Positions 1 through 32,789 of a stretch of DNA of 64,000 nucleotides are shown here, in pieces. The position numbers and the translations under genes were made by a program. The notes under the pieces are model-generated. The model had not been told where the DNA came from, did no database searches, and saw only the letters and a program-made list of their open reading frames with translations. Each line of letters starts with the position of its first letter. The first letter of the stretch is position 1. The DNA comes from Lota lota (lineage: Eukaryota > Chordata > Actinopteri > Gadiformes > Lotidae). The DNA is taken from assembly GCA_026745465.1 (NCBI GenBank), contig JACYXH010000241.1:56001-120000 (forward strand), written 5' to 3'.

Positions 1-320
1 CTCTGTTTCCTTCTCTCTGTCTGTCTCCATCTCTCTGTCTCGTGTCTCAATCTCTCTCTCTGTCTCCATCTCTCTCTGTCTCCATCTCTCTGTCTCCATC
101 TCTGTCTCTGTCTCCATCTCTCTGTCTCTGTCTCCATCTCTCTCTGTCTCCATCTCTGTCTCTGTCTCCATCTCTCTGTCTCTGTCTCCATCACTCTGTC
201 TCCATCTCTCTCTGTCTCCATCTCTGTCTCCATCGCTCTCTGTCTCCATCTTTCTGCCTCCATCTCTCTGCCTCCATCTCTCTCTGTCTCCATCTCTATC
301 TCTCTTTTTCGTGGAGTATT
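1..320. repeat. CT-rich tandem repeat (tctgtctccatctc-type)
   Basis: Imperfect tandem array of units such as tctgtctccatctc, fully pyrimidine-biased on the + strand. It begins before the window edge. The serine/leucine-rich open frame across it is a repeat artefact. Confidence 0.9.
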
Positions 321-3300
321 GGTTCTGCTGAGCGAGCAAGATAGCAGCCATCTGTTCTTTCTGTTCACTTTGCCAGAATTCATTACTTATTTATTTGTTT
401 TATGTTGTATTTTCTTGCATTAGTTTTACAGCGCTGTGTAATTACATTGAGGAATGTGCCATATACTACACATCTGGTTTTTGCTATCGATGTGAATGGC
501 CATGCCTCACCAAACGATGTAGTTGAGCGACGGGGGGGGGGGGGGGGGATATTGTATGTGCCATTGTTCTCTCTCAAGCAAACAGAAACATGTCTAGGGT
601 ATCTTGTTGTTCATGAGGTGAGGATAAAATGTTAATATTGCAGTACATTTGTCACTTAACCTCCCCCCGTGAGCGTATGATATATCAAAACATATCCACC
701 CTTTATGTCAGGAATATCAGGGCCAGGCACCTGTGAATATGCACCAAAACATTTTTTGGTGCAACTGCAGTCATATTCACTGGTTTAAAATTAATCCAAT
801 TTTCAGGAAGAGGATACTGGGTGATGCTTTTTGGAAACTGAATACGAAATGGAATCCATTTTTTGGAAACTTAAGTTCTTTGTCTTGTTGTTGCTATTCA
901 AATCTATTCCAAAAAAACGGTTTTCTGGGGCAAAACCTCAACCTGGCGATACTTTTTCAGAACAATGAAAGCTTTCCAAGAAGGGGGATGCAGTGTGGGT
1001 GTGGGGCGGAGGGGGTGCCTAGGGACGTGTGTGTGGGCGTGTGGATGCGTGAGCATATTCATGTTGAGAGTTTTGCAACTCCACCAAAAACACAACAAGA
1101 TTAAAGACTCGTGAATGGGGTTTTCCAAAGTTCACTCCAGTCACAAGACAAAGCGTGAAAGAAATATAGTTTGTATTTCGATGTTATTTTTCTCCTTGTT
1201 CCAGGGGAACATGATAATATTGCAAAAAAAGTGAGTTACATCAAGTCTGGATGGCTCATATTACAAGTGTAACTATGAAAGGCTATTTTTTACATGATGC
1301 AAAAGGTTTTTTCTTTAAGTCACATTTTTACATAATTGTCGCTATTTTACAACATTGTTTTTAGAGGCACTGCATTCTGTTATTAATTAAAATTCAGTTT
1401 GAGCATCACAAATTAGAAGATGCTATCAAAGAGCTGCACTACAAAGTGTGTGTGTGCGTGCGTAGAGGGTCAGTGATTTGAAGGGCCTATAGTGGTGTGT
1501 TGGGATGAATGGCATGCTGTCTTGAGGCCACCCTCCCTGTTGAAAGCAGGTAATGGTGATATGTCCTCCAGCAGGGCCGTAAGGCAGCATATCTGTCGTC
1601 GGTCCTCAGCACTATTGGTTTGAGTCCGGCCCCTGTGACGTGGGTCGTATTTCCATATCTTTGCCCTTAAAGGACAGATATTTAAATGATCTCTCCGCTT
1701 TTGATCGTTTTCAAGCGGACTAGGTGTGGTTGACCCTCTTCCCCTGTTTTTGCTCTTCAGGAATTTAATTGTTGAACTACAACAGTCATATTTACTCAGG
1801 AGTTTCTTGACAAATCTCATTTTGCCCTGGGAGCTCCGCCTAACTTTCTCTGTAGAGAAAAACGATGTTGTGTTTGAATCCTCTATTGTGTTTTGGTTAA
1901 TGAGGACATTTTGTTGTGCGTGGATAATGACACATGTACGTGTCTTTAACTCGAATGAGCAGGGGATAGGCAATGCAGTAGTATTCGGTGAGAGGGTGTC
2001 ATGACATGACAGCTGTCTGTAGGCTAGGCCTCCGCTAAATCACCCACCGCTTCTACAAGCAGTCACATTTATCACAATATGAACACAATGTGTGCCTCCG
2101 TCTATGTCCGCATCTGCATTCAAGTTTGACAAACATATAGGGTACTATTAGCCTTATATACTACAATATATGCTAAATAATATACCGTAGTTATTATAAT
2201 ACCTCTATGAAATGCAAACAGTGGCCAAAACCGCTTGCTTTATTGACTTTATTTTGGTTATTGCTTTATTGACTATATTTTGTTTTTTTTTAACTGACAT
2301 TGTGTATCCTTCTAGACGGGTCTAGAATGTGCTCTGTATCGAAAGGAAATGATTGGATAGTGGCACTGCCATTACACAAAGGGCTTATCAAACAAACAAT
2401 GAGGGCATTTATTCAAAGCAAAACAAAACGCAGAAAATTGCACACACAAGACAAAATAATATATCGTAAAACGTGTAGGCTTTTCCTTCTAGAAGCTAGC
2501 CAATGCTGGGGTATCACTAGTTTAGCACCCCCATCCTCCCAACGGAATACCCTGCTGTCACACGCACAATGTTTGACTCGACACGACCATTAGACTATCA
2601 GATACGACGTCTACTAAAGGTCTTCATATCGAAGACTCTACTAAAAATGGTGTTGGAAACACAGGCAAGTCAACTTATTCCACACAGTCGAATGAACGTT
2701 TGAACACAACGAACTTTGTCTTTCAAGAACTTTCTTCGTTTTTTCAGTTGAACAACGTCGGAAGAATTCTAACGCCGTGAGGGCTTTGGAAGAGGTGGAA
2801 GTCTCATTGCCGTGCTTTGAGGCAACATGAAACGTCATGCAGAGTCGTTTGTTGCTTCTTTCATGTGATGTATTTCAGTAAGTAATACTGGATGTACGCC
2901 GGGGCAAACGTGGGAGGGATGGCATGTGAAATATGATCGTGGGCATACCTTGTCCCCCGTCTGCTCTGATTTGGTGCAGCAATAACAAATGCCACAACAA
3001 CAACAAGCAAAAAAGAAAACACAGTTTTAGTAGCGCTTTTGGTGACAAGGTCTTGATGTAAATAAGTAGAATACCTGCATATTTGTGTTGAGGCTATCCG
3101 CGTGCGTAGTCGGATCGGTGTATGATATGACAGGGAGGTGAGCTGACGCGGTGGAAGTGCCACGTTGCTTTCAAGGTGTTGTCATTCAGGAAGCCCGGAG
3201 CCTTGAAATTGTGAGGGCTGCTGTGTGAAGCGACTGCATGATGGGCACTGCTGCTGGAGACGAGAGCGACAGAGGGGGCATAGCAGACCTTCCCTGGGCC

Positions 3301-5603
3301 GTGACATGTTTTAGCTGAAATATGGCTACAAAATAAATAAATAAACACTAACAGCTTGCAAGACATCCATTTTTTTTTTGTCAGTAATAGGGTGTGTGGG
3401 TGTGTATGTGTGCGCATGCATAAACAGACCTTGTGTCTCTTCTGTCTGGTTTAACCCTGAGATGAGAACTCACATTTTTTAAATGGGCAACAGAGGACGT
3501 GCTTACTTTGAGAGTCTTTTAGAGTGACACCAGAAAACATCAAATACTTCCTAGATAATGATAATATATGGTAAATGTATTCAACCTAGAAGCAATTTCT
3601 GGTGAAGTTACCGTTCAATGGGGATTTGATGCATTGTTTTACTGTTTATTGTAGCTGTGGGAAACCAAGCTGAATTGGCCACACAAAATCATCAATAAAT
3701 ACCAATATCGGAAACTGTGTTGAGGCCAAAAGTGTGGTCATGTTGATCTCTTGCTAGGCATGTAGCAGAATAGCTTTTTTAACATTGCATGTGACAGGCC
3801 GAAAAATCTATACATTCTATAAATTATTATTTATATTATAAGTATACATTACTTCATACCATTTGGGAAAACATGAAATGAAAGGGAGATTGTGTAATCT
3901 GAAGTATACAACCATCGAATTACATAAAGTCACTGTTTTGGTTTGATATCTGCAATGTGTAGACTGTCAAAAATTAAACATAAATGACATAACATTGAAT
4001 AGTCTACCATGGACTCGTTTGACTCTTACAATGTAGCACCGCTAAGGTAAATTAGAAAGCTGATTGGGAATGCCTTTGGACACAGTGTCCAAATTGATTT
4101 TTCATTTTGTACCCTTTCCTAAAGCCCTTTTACATTGGTTACATTAGAACTTACACCACCTCTGAATTATATTGAATATTGTATGAAATACATTAACTGA
4201 ACCCAAATTAATCAGTAATAATGAACAAAATGAGCTGCAATTATCTGTGTTGGTGTAAGTATGAGTCACCCAAGCAGTTTTAAGTTTTGCTTAATTTTCA
4301 AAGAGTTCACTTCTAACCAAGAATCAAGCCCACGGCAGTGGCAAGTTTTTTGAAGGTCAAGTCTAATTGAGGTGAAGTCTAAGTGAAATGCAATGAAGTC
4401 TCCTGTTTGCACGGTGTGGAGATGGATTTGAGTGGTGCTAAACTCTGATATTTTCATCTCACCGCACACTTCATCTCTGGTTCCAAAATCACAGCTACAC
4501 TCAAATGTATTTTTTCAAGTAAATACCAGAAGCTGGTTTTGCAAGACTCCTTGATTACAAAATCCTGGTTTGAGTTGATTTGTTTCTCGTTAGTTGATTA
4601 ATATTAATTCACATTTTAATATATTTAATATTTCAACATAGCGTGAGCAGTAACAACTCTTGTCGTACGTCACTGATATTCAGATATTATATCCAACCAT
4701 CAAGATTATTACAACACATGACGACAACAGCTGAATTCAATGATAAGCTCCTCCCCCTCATGCTCATTGGCCAACCTGCACTATGAAATACATTACATTT
4801 ACTGTGTAACGACATCCCTCTTGACCTCATTTACATCGAGTCAGATACTGACAACCTTTCTTACTGCTTTTCTCAGAAAAGTCTCATCTGAGGGAATTTA
4901 TTACTTTAATGGGATTTCCATCACCATTTAACCCACTTCATTACATAACCTATTTCGAGATTGTGGAGGAGTCAGTCCGAAGCCCAGCAGCACACGAAGC
5001 TATATGACCGCACTGAATGGGGCTGAATGACCCTGAATGACCCTGTCTGAAAGGCAGTAGGTGCTGGCCTCTCGGCCTTGTGGCTGCAAGCCAACATACA
5101 TGTGCGCATTCACTGACGTGGCACTAGTTGTCACTACAACAATAAGAACTATTTTAATATTTCATATATTTTGTCCTTTTAAGTGATTCTTCGAGTACGA
5201 CAAGTTGAGACATAACCCTTTCGGGTCTTGGTACTCCACATTTCTTCTTATTTTCATGCTTACACCACTGAAATATGAAGGTCAGCCGTGTCTTTCTTTT
5301 AACATTTAGATGCGCTTTGACCTTTAGATGGCAGCAAACTCACAAATGATATGTCCTGTATAGTTACCCTTTAAAACCACAACGACGCAGAAACTTCTTA
5401 ATTTGGGCCGTGTCCAAAACACACAAGGAAGGCCTCTTTTTAACCTTTTAGATGGCAGCAGACTTATAAATGAAGTGTAGCGCGCGCGCGCTGTTACCCT
5501 TTTTAAAAAGACAACAAAGCAAGCGATGGCTTGATTTTATGTCTATGTACAGAGGAGACTCGGACCCTAATTGAAATGGCCCTTGCTTCCGCCTTCCTCC
5601 CAG
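321..5603 (+). other. Probable pigg intron, no supported gene
   Basis: AT-rich, largely unique-looking DNA left of the first visible pigg exon, ending in the pyrimidine-rich acceptor at 5590-5603. It holds a ~19-bp G run at 532-549. I saw no splice-bounded frame resembling the missing N-terminal PIGG catalytic domain, so the upstream exons are expected outside the window. Confidence 0.6.
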
Positions 5604-24996
<19,393 letters not shown>

Positions 24997-25045
24997 GGGA
25001 CCTCGCTCGCTCGCTCGTACGTGCGTGCGTGCGTGCGTGCGTTGG

Positions 25046-25109
25046 CCTGGGCGGCCATCTTGGTTTCAAAATCCAAGCTAGCATTTCAGAGCCAAGATGG
25101 CCGCCTAGG
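25046..25109 (+). other. Hairpin in pigg 3' UTR
   Basis: Two 18-bp arms, 25046-25063 (cctgggcggccatcttgg) and 25092-25109, are inverted repeats with one mismatch around a 28-nt loop. They start 50 bp after the pigg stop. A (TGCG)n stretch at 25020-25041 precedes it. Confidence 0.8.
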
Positions 25110-25503
25110 TGAAAAAGACGCTGAAAACGAATGTCCTGTGTGCTTGGGCACCAGGTGAGGTGTTGCACTGTGTTTCCTTCAGAATTCCACTTTTTTTGTT
25201 GTTGCGTTTTACATTTTGTGGGGAAATCCATGTATTGATTGTTTGCCTCCTCAGCATAGGAAGAAACAAACAGGGCTGATGGAGTAACTTGTACATGTTG
25301 TTTGTGTGCGAAGGCCTCAGAGACCCATAGGGTGAGATGTTGAACTGTTGGGGGCGCGTGGCAGCATAGCAGGGTTTTCTTCTAAGTTGAACTCACTACA
25401 TGAAATACTGTTCTACCAACGTTAGGGAAGAAGCCAAACACAGCTAAACTGTGTACGACACGTATCTCAAGAAGAACTTCGGAAGAAGCCACTTTGCGTT
25501 ATT

Positions 25504-25560
25504 TCCTTCTTCTTCTTCTTCTTCTTCTTCTTCTTCTTCTTCTTCTTCTTCTTCTTCTTT
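25504..25560. repeat. (TTC)n triplet repeat
   Basis: About 18 TTC units (GAA on the - strand), a pure purine/pyrimidine tract able to form triplex DNA, ~500 bp after the pigg stop. Confidence 0.95.
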
Positions 25561-25945
25561 CGGCCAGCATTTGAGTAGCCCCTAAAGGGGTTTGAGGATG
25601 AACTTGGACATTTAGTGTCGAACGTGCGCAGCTCTTTTGACGGCTCATTCGGCGATTGGAAAGGCCGTCCGAGCGAGCCTGTCCGGAAAAATAAGAAGCG
25701 GACGGAGCCGAAGCCGAGAATGATCTGCTGCCGTCCAATTACTGCCGAGAGCGCTCTGTCACTTTTCTACAGCTGATTGCTTTTGACTCCAGATGTTTCC
25801 CAAAGACCAAGTCTGGGGAAATGGAAACGGCCCTCGGTGCAGCGGGCACCGAGGGCCTCACCAGGCCCACCCGTTGCGCCCCTGAGCTGCCTCTCTGCAT
25901 GCCAGAACAAAGCTCTGGGCCCTCCGGCTACACACTTTACTACAT

Positions 25946-26116
25946 CGTGTGTGTGTGCGTGTGTGTGTGTGTGTGTGTGTGCGTGCGTTTGTGTGTGTGT
26001 GTGCGTGCGTGCGTTTGTGTGTGTGTGTGCCTGCGTGCGTTTGTGTGTGTGTGTGCCTGCGTGCGTTTGTGTGTTTGTGTGCGTGCGTGCGTTTGTGCGC
26101 GTGTGTGTGTGTGTGA
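25946..26116. repeat. Compound TG / TGCGTGCGTT microsatellite
   Basis: Alternating TG and gtgcgtgcgtttg-type units, about 170 bp of alternating purine-pyrimidine DNA. Confidence 0.93.
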
Positions 26117-27831
26117 TTGAAATGCGGCATTCCTCGGGGTGCGGAGCAACGGATCAAGTTGAGTTTATGCTCAGCACTAGCATCGCCTGCAGTCCGCTGT
26201 AGCCTACTGTAGCCTAATGTAGCTGCTGACGAGTATGCAACATCGTGTCCCGTCTGTTCCAAAGAACCACGTCGTGCAGCGCACCCGTCAGCTCACTCCG
26301 TGTGCAAACGCCGTGGCGGCCAGAGGTCAGAGGTCACGCGGTCGCACAACAAGTGGTCACTTCAGCCCTCAAAGGATGCGGGCGGTCTGCTGTGCCACTG
26401 TCCTGTTTCCTAGTCGTTCTGCAATGGGAAATACACAGCGCTGGCCTGCTAGCTTGCATTGGTGGTAAATATGGCACTCTGACTAGCTGTCTTGTATACT
26501 GTTAATCTGTGACACCTGATCGCTCCGCAGGCAAATCACCTCCCTTGTCTCCTTCTAAGATGTTATCAGTAACAAATTGTCTCTTTCACTGATAAATATA
26601 GACTGTAAGAGAATAGTATGCGAGGCTAATGTTGTTGGGGTTCTTGGATTCGTTCCGCAGTATCATCCCTGTTTTCCTTTTTTCCTTGATAATTTTGTTT
26701 GGGGGGGGGAGGAAAATTGAATGATATGGAATATAGAATGTAAGCGTCTGAGCCTTGCATAATTATTACTGGTGGTAATCTCATCAAAATATTTTGACAT
26801 GCACAAGAACATTTTCACTGTGTTTCTTGAATTAGCTTCTTGGCAATAAAATGAACTCTGCAGAGGCTGCATTAGCCTAGTTCTGTGGGCTTTGAACATG
26901 AAACAAACAGCGCAACAAAAACATGCCACCTATGGTTACCATATGTGATTGAATATCGTGAAACCAAAAGACAAGCAGCATATCTTTCAACTTCAACACA
27001 AAAGGATTTCACCACATCTGATACCCATTGTGCACTGGGTTAAGAAGTACAGTAATCATTTATTAAAGTACACCGTCAAGGACATTCACCTCTTCCAAAG
27101 TACAAGTCTTCTGCAATTAGGCCTGGGCCCTCTGCTTGGTCTTCTGCTTGACAGGGAATGCGCAGGTGTTTCTTTCAGAGATGCACTACCACCTGGTGAG
27201 GTCATCATTCAGACAGATGCAGAGGTCAAGTCTTCTCTGGACACTACCTGCAGGACGTCCCCTCTGGATCTGAGCAATGAATTGATTTTCCATCTATGAA
27301 GAATATTATACAAAACTAAAAATAGTCTGTCTGTCACTGGTTGAATTGTTAGATTATACTTTTTTTTATCCTTTCTATATGGTCTATATATTATTGTCTG
27401 CACTGGGCGGTGCATCTATGCAAATTCCAACTTGTTTATTTGTGTTTGTTTCTGTAATTTATTTTGGTGTTTGTTGTCTTATCATTTAATGGGATCTACC
27501 CTGAATATAAATCAACACATTTCCCTATAATGGATAAGCTATGTCCTCCAAATTGATCCGGGATGTTCGTTCTTTTAGTTTCATTCTATTTGATTGCCTT
27601 TTCTTTTTTTTCTTCTTTTTTTTCAACTTATTTCATGATGAGATGATTGTTGGTTTAGTATCAGGCTTTCCATAATTGGGAGAATATTGTGATATAATAT
27701 GAATGGATGCGGAGATGACGGTAATTTCTGACAACCTTTTGGATGAATAAAAACCTGTTCTATGACTCATTATTTTTGTGCATAATTTATGTACCTTGAA
27801 GTTTATAATTAATTATGTGCGTCCTACTCTA

Positions 27832-27962
<131 letters not shown>

Positions 27963-28577
27963 ACATCCCAGAAGTGCTCTACTACAGGGTTGAGATCTGG
28001 TGACCAGGCATTGTCACTGTTGGGTTTGTGGATAAGACCACATGAGACGTGGTCTGAAGAGAGTGGATGTGTGATTCGTGAACCTGGTGCAGCCTGATTC
28101 ACTTCAAGGTCGGGTGTGTTGAAATACTCTTGTGCATTGCAGAGCTCTTGTGTTTATGTCTCTGTTGGTTACTTGAGTAACTGTCTGCCTTCCTCCTGAC
28201 CTCTCATTGACATGGCGCTTTTCATCCCATGAAGCTCACTTGATGTTCCTTTTTTCTTTTTTTTTGTTGCACTATTCTCTGTCAACTCTAGAGACTTGTG
28301 CGGGGAAATCCCCCAGAGATCAGCCGTTCCTCAAAGAGATACTCAAGTCAGCCCGACTGCCACCATCACTCCACAGTCAAGGTGACTTGGATCACATTCC
28401 TTCCCTTTTCTCATGTTTGGTCTGAACAACAACTGAACTGCGAGTTGCTGCCACGTGATTGGCTGAGTAGGTGTGCATTTATGAGCAGGTGCGCAGGTGT
28501 GCACTTGGGTAATATAGTCGCCACTGAATGGATGATAGGACGGGAGCAGAATTCTGCATCTGAATTCTAAAATTAAA

Positions 28578-28603
28578 CGTGTGTGTGTGTGTGTGTGTGT
28601 GTT
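28578..28603. repeat. (TG)n microsatellite
   Basis: Short TG tract of about 12 units. Confidence 0.9.
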
Positions 28604-29517
28604 GCAGTTGCAAGAAGTGTGTTGGGGCGGAGAAGGTTCTAGCGTAAACAAAATAACACAGACTGAATTACCGCAGTAGCCCCACAAAAATGAATAGTGT
28701 TGAGTTCCACTGTTCAACGTGATGCAGAGCTTACCTCAACTGCCCTGCACCTCCTGCTGCTCCTGGAGGCCTGTGCTAAGTGCCCCATGGACGGAGGCCA
28801 AGGAAGCTATTGGGAAGTAGAAGAATTGTTCTTTTTTTTCATAAAGCTGGGCTCCCTTTGACAACACTTTGGGCCGCTAGAAGCTATTCAGATCGATAGC
28901 CGGCTCACTTTGTGGCTACAGAGTCTGCCAGGGGTTTCCCCCCTCTGCCCAGCCAATCCCCCCCCCTGCATCTCTGATTCACTTTTCCGGTCAAGTCAAA
29001 TCTAGCTCAGCAGAATTGAGTTTGGGAGGCCCGTGTACTTGTTGAGAAGAGGAAAAGCCTTGTGGCTTATTTTCTAAGTTTCAACGGTTGCGTTGGGTGG
29101 CACTGAAAGACACAGAATGCTTATGATATTGCTTTATGATTGACAGTTCTGATGTCCCGGAACGAATCTCTTGAGTCTCAAGAGCTACGTCAGAACACCT
29201 CCCCCGCCCCTCCTTAGTTTGAGGATGAGTTGACGCCGTACCACGTTTTCTCCGAACTTACAAGATGTTACAGTGTGAAGAAACAAAGAGAACATTTGTT
29301 CTCCGCAGTTCAGACGAAACAGCGGATGTTAGGCGACCGATCTTACAACGCGATGGAGCGATGTGTTTTGAGTCATAAATCCCGTGACACAGATGGCGGC
29401 ACCTGGCCCGTTACACACCAACACACGTGCAACCACTGATTCACCAATGGCTTCATCATCTTTACCCACTTATTGCTGGTTGGGTTGCTTGATTTAAAAT
29501 TACTTTTGCACTTTGCA

Positions 29518-29518
<1 letters not shown>

Positions 29519-29577
<59 letters not shown>
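29519..29577. repeat. (TG)n microsatellite
   Basis: Uninterrupted TG tract of about 29 units. Confidence 0.95.
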
Positions 29578-29581
<4 letters not shown>

Positions 29582-30278
29582 CCAAAAGTTATTAAACTGA
29601 TTGTATATCGATTCTTGATTTTTATTTAATATCCATAAATGAGATCATTCTCTTGACAACGTGAATGAACATGAACAGGATGAGTTACAGTCCTGGAGGG
29701 GCAGCATCACAGCGAGGCCAACCAGCCGTGATTGCCCAGAAGTCTGTGGGCTGGGAGCTGCCAGGGAAGGCCCAGTGTTGGGATCCCGACACTGGAGCCC
29801 CTCCAGATGCAACTTTCCCTGGCAAATGGATGTGTTGAAACGGAGGCTTTTAGAAGCTATTGATTCTCTCCCCCACTATAGGAACGGCAGGATCTTTTGT
29901 CCTATTGACTTCATATTTGTAAAAGCATACAGACGCAAAAATAAAAAGCCTTTTAGGCTGAACATTCATCTGAAGGCTGCTGGTTCTCTTCCTCCACGCA
30001 CTCTTCGCAAAAAGGAGTTTCTAGGTGGAAAGTCTTTTTTCAAGCCCATGTTTGCAAAGCAAAATGTTACGCTGATAGACTAAGCTAATAGGGCCTGCTG
30101 TTCGGATGTGGCGTCCCTACCTCCGGGGCCACGCTGGCCCAAAGTTTCCCCCCTCCGTGCCAACGTACATCATTCATCGAAATATCTGCAGTGTAATCAC
30201 TTGTGCAGTAACCCTCTTCGATGTTCTCCAGAGTGAATAACTTTAAAATGCAAGTCAGCTATTTTTACTCTGTAAGTG

Positions 30279-30416
<138 letters not shown>

Positions 30417-30481
30417 CAGTGCCTGGGGACTGTCATTTAACTAATGCAGCTCTCCTATCCCAAGCACAAGGATCTACAATG

Positions 30482-30512
<31 letters not shown>

Positions 30513-31954
30513 TAAAAGGGATCTAGGGATAATAGAGAAGCCCAGCGGGCAGGTATCTTTGCACCCTAGAAAGGCTTCAATTAGTCATCATTACAACACT
30601 GGGAACTGATCCGTGCACCATTTAACACGCAGACCTGATCCATTCCTTTGTAGAAAATAAATTGCACACGTTACACTCTTGTGCAAAGACTCTTGTGGGT
30701 GCTTTTTTTTCTTCTTCCTGTAATACATGATTATCATCAAGAGGAGAGCCTTAATTGGATTTTGAATGATGATGCATCCTTTTCTTTGCTAATTGACTGG
30801 GTGCGGGGATAAGTTCAGGGGGATTCATTTTCTGTGTTGTAGAGCTAATCTTTTATTGGGTTCAAATCTGTTTAATTTTTCACCGGCGATAGCTGTGTTT
30901 GTTTTATTCTTTCTTTTTTTCTGGGTCTGTTGCTAGGGAGTAACTGAGGGCAGTCTGGAGCTATATCGGGAGAGCAATCCATATGAGAAATCACACTAGA
31001 CGGTTAGAATATTAATGATATTACAGGCATTCATATGCAGTTTATAATAACAGACCAAATCGATGTATTTCCCTGTATATCACTCCCTATATTCATTGAT
31101 CCTCTTAAATGTACAGCAATGATACTCGGCCCTCTGAATTATCAAATGATAAACAAGACACTGTCAGCTCATTTTTCAAGATTCTTTTTTTAACTTGCAT
31201 GATGAAAGTCAAAGTTTTACTTTGGGTTGGGTTGTTAACTTGAAGATGATATGGGGTGATGTTGCTGTGCCTATGTGACATCCATTTTGACTCCAAAACT
31301 CGTGAGACCTTAAAGTTGAGTTAAAATGTCTTATTAAAAACAATATACAGAAATACCTTTTTTTAATGCATCATTTTCTCTGTTCTTCAAACCACTATAC
31401 CATATTATATATATATAAATAGTTTTGTACTTTTACAATATAAAACATCTTCAACTCCAAAATAGAAAAGGTGTTGCGTTATTGTGTCACCAAATCCAAC
31501 CCATAACACTGTTGAGACCGCAACTCCTTCCTTTTGTTCCCAAGCTAATATCCTGCTTAGCTTGGCTGTCCTGCATGTCAGCTCACAGAAGCCAGTTCAC
31601 TTCCCGAATGCCAATTAAAAAATAAATAAATGTAACTTCAGAAACCGACTCCGGTGTTCCTGCTGGTGGTGACACGCAAAGGACATCCATCTGTAAGGGA
31701 AACAAGCTGCGGATGATGAATGGCTCGGAAGCAGCAATTGGGTCACGCAGTGCACTTCTTTTCTAGGGCAAGATAGCGCTTAACAACTCCATGAAATTCA
31801 CGACTTGCTCGTGGCAAGGCGAGCGCATGTAATTCATGCACACATATTTCTTTAAAGGTCATTTTTGTTGTACTTCCTGTTTGAATGTGTTATTGGGATA
31901 CGGTTTTAGTGGCTCCTTCAGTATAAGTCGTTTGTTTTGCTTTATGACCTCCCC

Positions 31955-31956
<2 letters not shown>

Positions 31957-32007
<51 letters not shown>

Positions 32008-32018
32008 GTGTGTGTGTG

Positions 32019-32066
<48 letters not shown>

Positions 32067-32072
32067 TGCGCG
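31957..32072. repeat. (TG)n microsatellite with CG interruptions
   Basis: TG tract with three TGCG interruptions, ending in a GCGCG stretch. Confidence 0.95.
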
Positions 32073-32678
32073 ACCGTGTGACCGTGTGTGCGCGTACATC
32101 TATGCATTCGCTCTTGTGTGTGCTTATATTTAAGCTATTATTTCCTCTGGGATTTAATGGAATGAGGTGTGGCTGCACAGTTTGAGTCTTTCAAACCAAA
32201 TCCCCCACAATGTGGCAGGAGGCCACTTTTCTTTCTTGTCAGTCAGCCTCAAGACAAGTGCTCCCGGCTCGCACGGGAGCCGCTCCCCGGAAGAGGCCGC
32301 TCTAAACACTTGAGGTCCTCACTGATGGAACAGATAATGGAGAGACAGTGGAAGGAGTCGCAGCCAAAGTTTAAATTGGATGCGGCGAGACCCACTCCAA
32401 CCATTTACATCCCCCTTTCCTTTCACAACAGACAAACAGCTCATTCGAACTGCCATTGGGTTGGGTTGTCATTAGCACATGGTATTATCTACCGCTGGTC
32501 ACATTCATTATTCACATTATTATGAAAATCTATGGGTGCCCTTTACGTTTTTTGGCTGCACCGCCTTTATATCCAGTAACTTCCTTGTCAATCCACTGAT
32601 TTAAATTAATTTAAAGCAGTGCCTCAGGTACCACAATTTCAATCAAGGTCAGTGGGAGGACGGCGATCAGTAGCTCTC

Positions 32679-32735
32679 TGTGTGTGTGTGTGGGTGTGAT
32701 TGTGTCTGTGTGCTTGTGCGTGTGTGTGTACACGC

Positions 32736-32788
<53 letters not shown>
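32679..32788. repeat. (TG)n microsatellite
   Basis: Interrupted then pure TG tract. Poly-C (32982-33009) and poly-G (33190-33215) runs follow within 450 bp. Confidence 0.93.
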
Positions 32789-32789
<1 letters not shown>

